Shown: positions 9,226 through 18,733, counted from the first letter of the stretch. The stretch: 64,000 bases of DNA from Arthrobacter sp. OVS8 (GCA_028370155.1 CP116670.1:1860001-1924000), one strand, 5' to 3'. Numbers and translations are program-made. Notes: generated by a model from the letters alone, not told the origin.

Positions 9226-10213
9226 CGAAGGCCTTTCTATTAATAATTTCAAAGTCGAGGCTTTCGGCCTCGGCAAATCCAGACAACAACGAGGTCTGGG
9301 CCTCCTCGCCGTCCATAACCCGGCAGCCCTCTAGTACTTTCCTGGCCGATTCTGCTGTCATGGCGTCCGGGCAAGGGATCTTCCTGTGATCTCCAGAAGG
9401 TTTAAGGACCCCGTGGCCGTGAGCTGCGTTCTCGAACTCGTCCCTAATGCTCTTGTAGAAGAAGCTGTCCCGTCTGGCCATTAGGGCTGGCGCCGCCTGT
9501 GACGCCACCGTCGCGAGCAGCAACGATGATCCCATGTCTATGCGCAGTGGGCTGTAGTTGCGAAGAAGGACTATCTCGGCCGTAATCCGGGAATGAGCGG
9601 CATGCACGCAGGCAGACAAAATGCATGCGAGCAAATCCGTCTGAATCTCCCTCGGGTCGGACTCGCCTTCGCGCCTATCAGCAGGATCTCGCTGCCTGCT
9701 CCGATAAGAAGCATAGCGATCACAAAGGTGTTCATCCCTAGGATCCAGTATCTGGACGCAAACCGGCTGAGGTTCTAGACGGCTTGCCAATGTCGGCAGG
9801 ACTTGATCACGGAACCAGCGCCCAGAGCCGCCCCGGAACCACCATCCAGTGGTGCGGGTCAATTCGGCTACTAGCAGTGGTTTGATTTCAGCACTGACCA
9901 CTTGCCTGAGTTCAGCATCTTTCACGAGCTGATCGAGCTGGTTGAGAAGCAAGTCATGGCGTTCATCCCGGCGTCGTTCCTCCCCGTCGCGAACCCGCCG
10001 GAACCGGGAGGCGGTATACAGGCTAATCAGCACTGTGGAAACAGTGAACAGGAAGACCTCATCAGGGAGGTCCTTCGGCAACTCGAACGGGGTGAAGAGA
10101 TCAACCAATGCGACCACAACGCCAATTAGCCCTGCGAGACCTGTGACGGCGCCAGCAGGGTCTTCCTTCGCAAGACTCGCTGTCTCGCGCAAGAATTCCT
10201 TCGTTCCGCTCAA
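9212..10213 (-). CDS. Two-TM membrane protein with cytosolic domain, unknown function
   Basis: About 333 residues. The TTG at 10213 is preferred because AGAGGAG lies 8 bases upstream; an ATG at 10234 in the same frame has no ribosome-binding site. Two hydrophobic helices near the N-terminus (AVTGLAGLIGVVVALVDLF and VFLFTVSTVLISLYTASRF) are followed by a charged, coiled-coil-like stretch (RDGEERRRDERHDLLLNQLD). A soluble alpha/beta-looking domain follows, containing VQILDPRDEHLCDRYASYR and LLACILSACVHAAH. I do not recognise the C-terminal domain. N-terminal TM pair plus sensor or effector domain is a layout seen in several immunity effectors, but this is analogy only. Its stop overlaps the start of the cupin gene, forming a two-gene operon between GH13 remnants. 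Confidence 0.6.
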   Translation of the reverse strand: MSGTKEFLRETASLAKEDPAGAVTGLAGLIGVVVALVDLFTPFELPKDLPDEVFLFTVSTVLISLYTASRFRRVRDGEERRRDERHDLLLNQLDQLVKDAELRQVVSAEIKPLLVAELTRTTGWWFRGGSGRWFRDQVLPTLASRLEPQPVCVQILDPRDEHLCDRYASYRSRQRDPADRREGESDPREIQTDLLACILSACVHAAHSRITAEIVLLRNYSPLRIDMGSSLLLATVASQAAPALMARRDSFFYKSIRDEFENAAHGHGVLKPSGDHRKIPCPDAMTAESARKVLEGCRVMDGEEAQTSLLSGFAEAESLDFEIINRKAFGDRV

Positions 10214-10380
10214 CCGAACTACTCCTCTCTGCATGGCCCAAGGTCCGAATCAGTACCGTGCGAACAGGCAACCGCCCACCTTGATGCAAAATTGACGTTC
10301 CACCACACAAGTTGTCAGCAGAACCCTATCCGATGCGGCGTCTCCTCGCTGCCGTGCGGCAACCTCCCGGCGCCGCCCCG

Positions 10381-10710
10381 GTGGAGGCTGCAAAACCACG
10401 ACATCGTCCGTTTCGTCACTCGTTTGGCGCGGGGAGCTCGGCACCGTCCGGGCCCCGGGCTCCATCGAGACGCTAACCTGCACCCGAGACGACACGCTGA
10501 ACCACGGCTCCCCTCCCTGGCGCGCCAGGCGGCCATCCCAAAGGTGGCTTTCGCAGTCCACAGACTCGGGGAACGGCGTCGTCGAGCTGACACAGCAGGA
10601 CAGAACCCCTGAATCTGGCTAGGGCTTCGCGTTGGCTGGGGCCACCGTGACCACTCACCCTGGCTGATGACGGCTGGTGCGCCAAACAACGCGGATTGGG
10701 TCCTGAAAAT
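10381..10710 (+). pseudogene. Decayed 3' half of a GH13 gene
   Basis: A chain of short matches in the right order to the GH13 protein at 15674-17294: WRLQNHDIVRFVTR (intact WALENHDIVRSVTR), a DDTLNHGS-like stretch (intact DNALSHGFS), VELTQQDRTPES (intact IELQQQDPES), LADDGW and PNNADWVL (intact LAEDGW, PDNAVWVL). The matches sit in different frames with stops between them, and the segment is about half the expected length. It is an old remnant lying directly upstream of the intact operon. Confidence 0.7.
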
Positions 10711-10727
10711 CAAGGATTACTGCTCGA

Positions 10728-11020
10728 ATGAGTCAGCGTCCAGGGCTACAACAACCGCCGCTGCCGGAACATAGGAAACTGCTCCATGACCCGCGTCACC
10801 ATCGAAAGCTAAAGCTCCACGGTCCGCACTCCGGGCTCCAACCCGAGGTCCGCCTCAACCATACCCATCGGATCCACCAGCAGGCCGCGCCACTGGTGGT
10901 GCCGCAGAGCAGCACCAGCGCGTTGTTCGACGGACCGGGCGCCGCAGCCCCGCCTGAGGCGCTGTTTCCTAAACAGTCACGTCTTCCCCTCCCACCCCTT
11001 ACTGTTGATCCTGCGCGCAA
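10728..11020. other. Region without an intact gene; possible minus-strand coding remnant
   Basis: The minus strand reads QWRGLLVDPMGMVEADLGLE, ending in a TAG near 10820, then in another frame AFDGDAGHGAVSYVP, ending in a TAA near 10720. Both stretches look like protein C-termini but neither has a start. I cannot assign a family. Together with the GH13 debris next to it, this suggests a scrambled segment. Confidence 0.35.
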
Positions 11021-11021
11021 C

Positions 11022-11050
11022 GAAACCGTTTACGTAAACCGTTTGCGTAA
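11022..11050. promoter_or_regulatory. LacI-type operator pair upstream of lacI
   Basis: A perfect 12-base palindrome GTTTACGTAAAC (11028-11039) is followed at once by a second half-similar copy, CCGTTTGCGTAA. The CG-centred TTTACGTAAA core is the typical LacI/GalR-family operator. The site lies 66 bases before the regulator start, so the operon is probably autoregulated. Confidence 0.7.
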
Positions 11051-11104
11051 TGCACTCAACAGCTCGATGCCAGCACCCGCACGCACCCTCAGAGAGGAGG
11101 AACA

Positions 11105-12112
11105 GTGGTCACCATCCGCGATGTCGCCAAGCACGCCGGCGTCTCCCCCGCCACTGTTTCCCGGGTGGTGAACGGGCTGGTCGGCTACTCCGACGAGACG
11201 CGCGAACGGGTCGAGACCGCGGTCAAGAGCCTTTCCTACGAAACGGACTACCTCGCCCGCGGCCTGAAAACCCGGCAGACCTCCGTGATCGGGCTGCTCG
11301 CCCCGATGGTGTCCGATGCCTTGGCCTCCCAGGTCATGCAGGGCGTCGAGGAGGAAGCGCAGGAACGCGGCTACGCCGTGATGCTGGGCCGCACCGGCGC
11401 CAAGTCTGCCTACATCGCCGGCTACCTCCGGACGCTGCGCACCTACCGGGCCGCCGGCGTCATCCTCATCTCCGCGGTGATCACGCCGGAAACCCGGCAG
11501 CTGCTGGGGCCCAACGTCCCCATCATCTCCGTGGCCATCAGCGACAAGTCGGGGTCCCCCAGCGTGGCCATCGACGACGAGCAGGCAGCCTACGACGCGA
11601 CCCGTCACCTGCTGAAGCTCGGCCACCGCCGCATCGGCCTCCTCACCGGGGACCCGGCCTCGGTCTACGTCGCCCAGCCTCGGAAACGCGGCTACCTCCG
11701 CGCCATGACCGAGGCGAACTGCACCCCGGTGACCGCCACCGGCAGCTTCTTCTACGAAAGCGGCGCCCCCGGCGTCGACGAACTCCTGCAGCAGGAACCC
11801 GGCCTCACCGCGATCTTCGCTATGAGCGACGAGATGGGTGCCGCCGTCGTCAATGAACTGCAGCGCCGCGGGCTCCGGGTGCCGGAGGACGTTTCTGTCC
11901 TGGGCTTCGACAACACCTCCACCTCCCTGCACGTGAATCCGCCGCTGAGCACCATGGCGCAGCCGCTTGAGGAGATAGGGCGGATGGCGGTCAAGAAACT
12001 GCTCCGCTCCCGCGACCTGGGGCCGAAGATCATGCCGCACCGGCTGATCGAGCGCGGCTCCACCGCGCCGCCCAACTCAACACCGCCCGGCCGCCCAGAC
12101 CCCACGGGCTAG
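11105..12112 (+). CDS. LacI-family transcriptional regulator of the alpha-glucoside operon
   Basis: A 335-residue intact repressor. The N-terminal helix-turn-helix and hinge helix read TIRDVAKHAGVSPATVSRVV (residues 3-22). A periplasmic-binding-protein-like sugar domain follows, with VIGLLAPMVSD, ATRHLLKLGHRRIGLLTGDP and PEDVSVLGFDNTS. The start is a GTG at 11105 preceded by GAGGAGG. It is the first gene of a run lacI, binding protein, two permeases, GH13, all on the plus strand. The palindromic operator just upstream fits autoregulation and release by the imported sugar. A fragment of this gene occurs at 3080-3157. Confidence 0.93.
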   Translation: MVTIRDVAKHAGVSPATVSRVVNGLVGYSDETRERVETAVKSLSYETDYLARGLKTRQTSVIGLLAPMVSDALASQVMQGVEEEAQERGYAVMLGRTGAKSAYIAGYLRTLRTYRAAGVILISAVITPETRQLLGPNVPIISVAISDKSGSPSVAIDDEQAAYDATRHLLKLGHRRIGLLTGDPASVYVAQPRKRGYLRAMTEANCTPVTATGSFFYESGAPGVDELLQQEPGLTAIFAMSDEMGAAVVNELQRRGLRVPEDVSVLGFDNTSTSLHVNPPLSTMAQPLEEIGRMAVKKLLRSRDLGPKIMPHRLIERGSTAPPNSTPPGRPDPTG

Positions 12113-12247
12113 CCCACAAGACCACCCACACACCGGCGGCAGCCGGCACTCCCCGTGCCGACAACCACCCAGCCGCCGCGATTTCCGCATGCACCAAACC
12201 TCCCGCACCACCCACCTCGCACCACCCCAAACAACAAGGAGCAACAC

Positions 12248-13564
12248 ATGAGGCAGCGCCGCCGCACCTGGCAGACTCTTCTCGCCACCACCGCATCCCT
12301 GACCGTCGCCGCCATCGCCCTCACCGGCTGCGGCGGGACCGGCACGGACGCGCAGAGCGCCCCGAAGGCCGCCGCGTCCTTCGAGGGCAAAGGCCCCATC
12401 AACTACGTCTCCAACCGCGACGCCTCCGGTGCCGCGAACAAGACGATCGAGGAGTGGAACGCCGCCCACCCGGAGGAGAAGGTCACGTTCATCGAACTGC
12501 CGGACTCCGCGGACCAGCAGCGCCAGCAGCTCATCCAGAACGCGCAGATCAAGTCGGACACCTTCAGCGTGCTGAACCTGGACGTCGTCTGGACCTCCGA
12601 GTTCGCCGCCAACAAGTGGATCCTGCCGCTGCCCGAGGACGCCGTCCCCACCGACAAGATGATCCCCGCCACGGTCAACGCCGCGACGTACCGGGACACC
12701 CTGGTGGGCGCGCCGTACTACACCGACGGCGCCCTGTTCTACTTCCGGTCCGACCTGCTCAAGGCCGCCGGCATCGCCGCCCCGCCCAAGACCTGGGACG
12801 AAATGAAGACCGCCTGCAAGGCCATCCTTGCGCTCCCCGAAGCCGCCGGCATGTCCTGCTACACCGGCCAGTTCGACAAGAACGAGGCCCTCACCGTCAA
12901 CTTCTCCGAGGCCGTCGCCTCCGCCGGCGGCACCGTGGTCGACGCCGACGGCAAGCCCACCGTCAACACCCCCGAAGCCAAGGCCGGCCTGAACCTGCTG
13001 GTGGACGGCTTCAAGGACGGCATGTTCCCGTCCGACGCCATCACCTACCTCGAGGAGCAGGGCCGCCGCGCCTTCCAGGACGGCAAGCTCGTCTTTATGC
13101 GCAACTGGCCCTTCCTGCACGCCTCCCTGAGCGCCACCGACGGCTCCAGCAAGGTGGCCGGCAAGTTCAGCATCACCTCCATCCCCGGAACCGACGGCCC
13201 CGGCGTCTCCACCCTGGGCGGCCGCAGCCTCGCCATCTCCCCGTTCACCCCGAACAAGGCCACGGCGCTGGAGTTCGTCAAGTTCTTCACCAGCGAGGAG
13301 CAGGCCCAGAAGCGCCTCGCCCTGTCCTCCCGCGCCCCGGTGTACGCCGCACTCTTCGAGGATCCCGCCGTCGTCGCCAAGCGCCCGTTCTTCCCCACCC
13401 TGCTGACCTCGCTGACCAACGCCCAGCCGCGCCCCAAGGTGGTCCAGTACGGCGCCACCACCAAGGCGATCCAGGAAGAGGCCTACGCGGCCATCACCGG
13501 CGAAAAGGACACGGACACGGCCCTGAACGACATGCAGGCCAAGCTCACCGAGCTGGCCAAGTAA
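12248..13564 (+). CDS. ABC transporter sugar-binding lipoprotein
   Basis: A 438-residue family 1 extracellular solute-binding protein (MalE/UgpB type). The ATG at 12248, with AAGGAG 9 bases upstream, is preferred over the longer open frame. It gives a lipoprotein signal: MRQRRRTWQ, a hydrophobic core and the lipobox ALTGC. Typical later motifs are NAAHPEEKVTFIELPDS, VWTSEFAANKWILPLPED and FMRNWPFLHASLS. It delivers an oligosaccharide to the two permeases encoded downstream. The GH13 enzyme in the operon points to an alpha-glucoside such as a malto-oligosaccharide, trehalose or sucrose. No ATPase gene is present; a shared MsiK-like ATPase encoded elsewhere is the usual solution in this group. 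Confidence 0.92.
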   Translation: MRQRRRTWQTLLATTASLTVAAIALTGCGGTGTDAQSAPKAAASFEGKGPINYVSNRDASGAANKTIEEWNAAHPEEKVTFIELPDSADQQRQQLIQNAQIKSDTFSVLNLDVVWTSEFAANKWILPLPEDAVPTDKMIPATVNAATYRDTLVGAPYYTDGALFYFRSDLLKAAGIAAPPKTWDEMKTACKAILALPEAAGMSCYTGQFDKNEALTVNFSEAVASAGGTVVDADGKPTVNTPEAKAGLNLLVDGFKDGMFPSDAITYLEEQGRRAFQDGKLVFMRNWPFLHASLSATDGSSKVAGKFSITSIPGTDGPGVSTLGGRSLAISPFTPNKATALEFVKFFTSEEQAQKRLALSSRAPVYAALFEDPAVVAKRPFFPTLLTSLTNAQPRPKVVQYGATTKAIQEEAYAAITGEKDTDTALNDMQAKLTELAK

Positions 13565-13593
13565 TCCCGTAGCCCCAGCAGTTCAGACCCCAC

Positions 13594-13627
13594 GCCTGGC
13601 CGGCCGGTCCACCCCGGCCGGCCAGGC
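13594..13627 (+). promoter_or_regulatory. Stem-loop between binding-protein and permease genes
   Basis: A perfect 14-bp stem (GCCTGGCCGGCCGG) with loop TCCACC in the 91-base gap after the binding-protein gene, without a T-run. Such hairpins commonly protect the upstream mRNA or partly attenuate, giving more binding protein than permease. The fructan operon has the same arrangement. Confidence 0.6.
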
Positions 13628-13655
13628 AAGCTGCAACTCCAGTTAGGTACCCAGC

Positions 13656-14745
13656 ATGACGACGACGACCGCCCCGCCCGCCGGCGCGCAGACCGGCACG
13701 CCCCAGCCAGGCAGCCCGCGCAGACGCGGCAAACGCTCCCCGCTGAAGGCCGCATGGCCGCGATGCTGCTCTCCCCACCATCCTGGTGCTGGCCCTGGTG
13801 ATCATGTACCCGCTGCTCTCCGCGGTGCACCAGTCCCTGTTCCGCGCCGAATCCGGCCTGGACGCGGACGGCTTCGTCTCCGACGTGGAAACCTTCGTGG
13901 GCCTGGCCAACTACACCGACCTCTTCGCCGGCGAATCCGGCCGGCGCTTCCTGAACGCCTTCGCCAACACCACCTTCTTCACCGTCACCACGGTGTTCCT
14001 CGAGACCGTCCTGGGCCTCTGCCTGGCCCTGGCCATGAACCGCGCCTTCCGCGGCCGGTCCTTCCTGCGCGCCAGCATCCTGGTCCCCTGGGCCGTCCCC
14101 ACCGCCGTGTCCGGCCTGCTGTGGCGCTGGATCTTCCAGTCCGACGGCATCGCCAACAACCTCCTCGGCAGCGAGATCCTCTGGACCGCCGAAGGCAACG
14201 CCTCCAAACTCGCCGTCATCATCGCCGAAGTCTGGAAGACCGCCCCGTTCATCGGCCTCCTGGTCCTCGCCGGCATGCAGGTCATCCCCGGCGAAGTCTA
14301 CGAAGCCGCCCGGATCGACGGCGCCGGCTGGTGGCGCCAGCTCGGCTCCATCACCCTCCCGCTGGTTAAGCCCACTCTCCTGGTGGCCGTGCTGTTCCGC
14401 ATGCTCGACGCGCTGCGCATGTTCGACCTGCCCTTCGTGCTCATCGGCCCCGGCAAGGAATCCGTGGAAACCCTCTCCATGCTGGCCTGGGACGAGTCCA
14501 ACCAGCTCCGCCACGGCTCCGCCTCCGCGTTCGCCGTCATGCTCTTCCTGTACGTCGCCGTCGTCGCGATCGTCTTCGTGAAGGTCCTGGGCGCCGACGT
14601 CACCGGCGCGAAGGAACTGAAGCTGATGTCGAAGAAGACCGCCCGGAAAAACCGCCTCGCGGCAACCCAGACGACGGCAACCGCTGACCAGTCGACTTCT
14701 GAACTGGCGAACTCCGAACAGAAGAAGGCCGAGGCCACCCGATGA
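13656..14745 (+). CDS. ABC sugar permease, MalF-like (frameshifted near 13755)
   Basis: First inner-membrane permease of the operon, about 363 codons. It starts at an ATG at 13656 with an Arg/Pro-rich cytosolic lead. One or two single-base indels between about 13755 and 13780 displace the frame before VLALVIMYPLLSAVHQSLF. From there it is intact: LVPWAVPTAVSGLLWRWIF, and the EAA loop (YEAARIDGAGWWRQLGSITL) that contacts the ATPase. The C-terminal tail is Lys/Ala/Thr-rich. The stop overlaps the ATG of the next permease by 4 bases. The missing base is probably a sequence error, since the rest of the operon is intact and well ordered. Confidence 0.88.
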
Positions 14746-15677
14746 CCATCTCCGACCTCCGCAACGCCGCCGCCGACTCCGGCGCCACCGGCGCGCCCAA
14801 GGCGACTGCCGCCGTCGTCCGCGGTTCATCAAAAGCCGGCAAGCCGAAACCCAAGCGCACCTGGCGCTCGTACAGCGTCTACGCCGGCCTGGCCCTGATC
14901 TTCGCCTACTGCCTGGCGCCGTTCTACTGGATGCTGGTCTCCAGCCTGCGCCGCACCGCGGACATCTTCGACAACACCCTGCTGCCGGCGCCGTTCTCGC
15001 TGGAGAACTACGCCAAGGTGTTTGACGGCTCCACGATGTTCGGCCAGGCGCTGCTCAACTCCCTGATCGTCGCCGGCACCACCACCACGTTCGCGCTGGT
15101 CCTGGGCGTGTTCGCCGCCTACGCCATTTCCCGGCTGAACTTCCGCTTCAAGTCGCTGATCCTGGGGGTCATCATCGCGACGTCGATGTTCCCCGGCATC
15201 TCTGTGGTGGTCCCGCTGCTGCGCCTCTTCACGGACATCGGCTGGATCAACACGTACCAGGCGATGATCGTGCCGAACCTGTCCTTCGCGATCCCGCTGG
15301 CGGTCTGGAACCTCACCACGTTTATGAAGGCCCTGCCGTTCGACCTCGAGGAAGCCGCCATGATCGACGGCTGCACCAAGTGGCAGGCGTTCCGCCGCGT
15401 GCTGCTGCCGCTCGCCGCGCCGGGCGTCTTCACCACCGCGATCCTGACGTTCATCCACAGCTGGAACGAGTTCATCATCGCGCTGTCCATGATCAACGAC
15501 CCGAAGATCCAGACCGCCACGGTGGCGATTTCCAAGTTCACCGGCGCCACCGAGTTCCAGGCGCCGTTCGGCGAGCAGATGGCGGCCGGCGTGATCGTCA
15601 CCGTCCCGCTGGTGATCATGGTGCTGGTCTTCCAGCGCCGGATCGTCGAAGGCCTCACCGCCGGCGCCAGCAAATGA
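14742..15677 (+). CDS. ABC sugar permease, MalG-like
   Basis: Second permease, 311 residues, intact. After a cytosolic lead it has six predicted TM helices: LALIFAYCLAPFYWMLVSSL first, then FALVLGVFAAYAISRL and later ones. The EAA loop is EEAAMIDGCTKWQAFRRVLL. The C-terminus RRIVEGLTAGASK is the usual MalG ending. Start and stop both use ATGA-type overlaps, with the preceding permease and the following GH13 gene, so the three are translationally coupled. Confidence 0.93.
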   Translation: MTISDLRNAAADSGATGAPKATAAVVRGSSKAGKPKPKRTWRSYSVYAGLALIFAYCLAPFYWMLVSSLRRTADIFDNTLLPAPFSLENYAKVFDGSTMFGQALLNSLIVAGTTTTFALVLGVFAAYAISRLNFRFKSLILGVIIATSMFPGISVVVPLLRLFTDIGWINTYQAMIVPNLSFAIPLAVWNLTTFMKALPFDLEEAAMIDGCTKWQAFRRVLLPLAAPGVFTTAILTFIHSWNEFIIALSMINDPKIQTATVAISKFTGATEFQAPFGEQMAAGVIVTVPLVIMVLVFQRRIVEGLTAGASK

Positions 15678-17294
15678 GCCCTCTGGATTCGACGGCACTG
15701 ACGCCGGCCGCGGAGTGGTGGCAGTCCGCCGTCATCTACCAGGTCTACCCGCGCAGCTTTGCCGACGGCGACGGCGACGGCGTGGGCGACCTCGCCGGGC
15801 TGACCGCCCGGCTGCCGTACATCGCCTCGCTCGGCGTCGACGGCATCTGGATGACCCCGTTCCAGCCCTCCCCGCAGGTGGACCAGGGCTACGACGTGAG
15901 CGACTACTGCGGCGTGGACCCGCTGTTCGGCACCATGGAACAGTTCGATACGTTGCTGGCTAAGGCGCACGCGCTGGGCCTGCGGGTGCTGCTCGACGTC
16001 GTCCCCAACCACTGCTCCTCGGCGCACCCGCTGTTCCAGGCGGCCCTCGCGGCCGCCCGGGCTCGCCGGAACGGGACATGTTCCACTTTGTTGAAGGCTC
16101 GGTGGACATGCCTGACGGCGGTGTCCCGCCGAACAACTGGCAGAGCGTCTTCGGCGGACGGGCCTGGAGCCGCGCCACCCCGGGCTCCGCGACGGACCGG
16201 GACTGGTACCTGCACCTCTTTTCCCCGAGCAGCCAGACTGGAACTGGCGCAATCCCGCCGTCGGCGATTACTTCGACGGTGTGCTGCGCTTCTGGTTCGA
16301 CAAGGGTGTGGACGGCCTCCGGATCGACGTCGCGCATGCCCTGTTCAAGGCCGACGGGCTGCCGGATTCGCCCTCCGCGGGCGGGGTGGTGGACGGGCTG
16401 CGGTCCAACCCGCAGGTTTCGGACCAGGAGGAAGTCCACGAGGTCTACCGTCGCTGGCGCACCCTGGCCGAGAACTATGAGCCGCACCGCCTGCTGGTGG
16501 GCGAGGTCAACCTGGAACCGGCACGCGCCGCCCGCTACACCCGCGCCGATGAAATGCAGCAGGCCTTCGCATTCGCGTTTGTGAAGCTGGGCTGGGACCC
16601 CGAGGCGTGGGCCGCCGTCGGGAACGAGCTCGAAGCCGCACGCCAGCTGCATGGTGCCACTCCGACCTGGGCCCTGGAGAATCACGACATCGTCCGTTCC
16701 GTGACCCGCTTCGGCGGCGGCGAGGTCGGCGCTTTGCGGGCCCGCGCCGCGCTGGTGGCCCTGCTGGGTCTTCCCGGCCCGGCGTACCTCTACCAGGGCC
16801 AGGAACTCGGGCTGCCCGAGGTCGACGTCCCGCTCGAGTCACGGGTGGATCCGATGTGGGCCCGCGGCGGCGTCTGCCGCGACGGCGCCCGTGTCCCGCT
16901 GCCGTGGACCGCGGACAACGCGTTGAGCCACGGCTTCTCGCTCACCGCGCCCGCCACGAATCCGTGGCTTCCGCAGCCCGCCGGCTGGGGCGAGCACGCG
17001 ATCGAACTCCAGCAGCAGGACCCGGAGTCCACCCTGGCGTTGGTGACCAAGGCGCTGGAAATGCGCCGGCGGCTCTGGAAGAACGAGGTCTTCGGCCCGG
17101 ACGACGGCGGCATCTGGCGGGTGGAAGCGGGGAACCTGCTGATCTGCGAACGCAGCGCAGGCTTCTTCGTCGCCGTCGCGATGGGGACCGAGCCGGTGCG
17201 GCTCCCTGCCAGATCGGTCCTGCTCAGCGCGGCGCCCCTGGCGGAGGACGGCTGGCTGCAGCCCGACAACGCGGTGTGGGTGTTGCGCGACTAA
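15674..17294 (+). CDS. GH13 alpha-glucosidase (frameshifted)
   Basis: A GH13 enzyme of about 540 codons, hydrolysing alpha-glucosidic bonds of the imported sugar in the cytosol; there is no signal peptide. N-terminal (beta/alpha)8 motifs are AVIYQVYPRSFADGDGDG and LLDVVPNHCS. After frameshifts near 16065 and 16240 come RIDVAHALF with the nucleophile Asp, LLVGEVNLEP with the acid/base Glu, and LENHDIVRS with the third Asp. The C-terminal beta domain ends QPDNAVWVLRD. The start overlaps the MalG stop. Both breaks are small indels, so the enzyme may be intact in the organism. Pieces of this gene recur at 8298, 10381, 19768 and 23405. Confidence 0.9.
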
Positions 17295-17482
17295 ATCCGT
17301 CGCTTCCGCGCCGCCCACGTTTCCCCGAGGAACACCCGTTGCGCTAGCTTGCGGGAGTGTTTGGGATTCCTGGGACCTCGCCACAGCCCGCGACCCGCTG
17401 GCGTGTAGCACCCCAGGTCCCTCTTCGCCCCTTGACTCGCTGAAAATGCCGACCAGCCGAGGGTTCTCCGGGCCGGTAGCCT

Positions 17483-18733
17483 TCAGTTGTCTCGGAGCAA
17501 CTCGGTAATCTCGTCGTGAAGCCGGAAGTCGGCGGGTCCGAGGCCGTCAAGCACGTCTGGGATACTGACGGTCGACTGACGGACTTCCTTGACGTCTGCC
17601 CGCGTAAGGAACAATCGCGAATAGTCCGCCTGGCCCGATTCGACCGTTCGGGTCCAGTGCGGATCCCGTTCGATGGCGAACCATGCGGACGGCCCGAACT
17701 TGAGTTGAAGCCTCGACTGGCCCACGTCGTTCGCTTCTTTCACGTCGATGTTTATGGTCCACTGATATATCCCCGAGAGTCTCGCGTCGACTCCGCCCAC
17801 AAACCCCTCGCCCCGAGTATCGTTGAGTTGGCGTCTGAGCGGTCCGTCGCTGAAGGCGCTGAGGCGCCCCTTGACTCGCTGGAGGAAGTCGCGACCCTCG
17901 CCAAACCGTTCCCGCGCTTGTACCGCAAGATCATCAGCAAAGCGCTTGGCGGCTATATTTTGCGGCTGCTCCTGATATCTGCGTACCTCCCCGGTATCAC
18001 ACATGGCAACCACGAAGTTGAGCACATCCTGGTCACCCACGCGCCCCTTTCCTCTAACGAACCTACCGTGCAACTGCTCGATGAACGCGTAGGCATCGGG
18101 GTTCTTCCGCTGGTAGGCCCTATCGCCACCGACGTGTTCCAGGAGTTGCTCGGCCAACTTGCCATACGTGAGGACCGCGGCGTTCTCCCACCCCATGGTC
18201 TGCAAGGACGCATCCTCATCGCGACACAGGAGAACGACAGTTCCCTGCTTGCCGTCCCGTACGCTGAACGCCAGGTAGCCGCTGTAGCTGTGTCCGTGAC
18301 CGTCGGAGATGAAATAGTTCTCGACGACGACGACAGCATCTTCGCTCTCAAGGACAAGGTCGGCGATGTCCGCTCCCGCCCCGTCCACAGAGGTGTTCAC
18401 CTCCTGACGCACCAAGTAGCTGCCATGCGGAAGCGGCTCGCTCCCCACCGAAACCCGATTCAACTCGTCGATAAAGATCCGCAGGAAACGGTCGCCCAGG
18501 TTGTGCGTCTGTTCGGGGTCCAACAACCACCTGAAGACATTCGAGATCTGCTTCTCGTGGAGTCCGTGGTGCATGACGTCAAAGACGTTGAAACCCAACT
18601 CCAGGGACCTGCCAAGCACCGGCAGGAGCCCAGTTACCAAGCCATCTGACACGACATCATCCCCGAGCGTAGACGTGAAGACCAAGTGGAAGACGGCGAC
18701 GCCGCGAGACCCCACATGGCTATTGCTGGGCAC
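17483..18733 (-). CDS. PD-(D/E)XK nuclease-superfamily protein (PDDEXK_9-like)
   Basis: A 416-residue intact protein on the opposite strand from the sugar operon. The region LHEKQISNVFRWLLDP (about residues 58-73) followed by HNLGDRFLRIFIDEL matches the N-terminal helix pair of the PDDEXK_9 family. The expected active-site strands are ADIADLVLESED (about 121-132) and VVVVENY (134-140). The family normally reads E-N-K here, so the catalytic lysine appears to be tyrosine. The C-terminal half contains an RNA/DNA-domain-like beta region I cannot name. The start is uncertain: an ATG at 18733 has about 50 residues before the family similarity, and a downstream start is possible. It is a solitary gene with no methyltransferase nearby. 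Function is unknown; DNA processing or defence is possible. Confidence 0.65.
   Translation of the reverse strand: MPSNSHVGSRGVAVFHLVFTSTLGDDVVSDGLVTGLLPVLGRSLELGFNVFDVMHHGLHEKQISNVFRWLLDPEQTHNLGDRFLRIFIDELNRVSVGSEPLPHGSYLVRQEVNTSVDGAGADIADLVLESEDAVVVVENYFISDGHGHSYSGYLAFSVRDGKQGTVVLLCRDEDASLQTMGWENAAVLTYGKLAEQLLEHVGGDRAYQRKNPDAYAFIEQLHGRFVRGKGRVGDQDVLNFVVAMCDTGEVRRYQEQPQNIAAKRFADDLAVQARERFGEGRDFLQRVKGRLSAFSDGPLRRQLNDTRGEGFVGGVDARLSGIYQWTINIDVKEANDVGQSRLQLKFGPSAWFAIERDPHWTRTVESGQADYSRLFLTRADVKEVRQSTVSIPDVLDGLGPADFRLHDEITELLRDN

Noticed and set aside
11030-12040. 336-codon minus-strand open frame opposite lacI
   Set aside because: His/Gly/Val/Asp-rich antisense product; the lacI gene on the plus strand explains the region.
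17483-18733. Restriction-modification system
   Set aside because: A nuclease-like gene is present, but there is no DNA methyltransferase or specificity gene nearby, and the active-site lysine seems absent.
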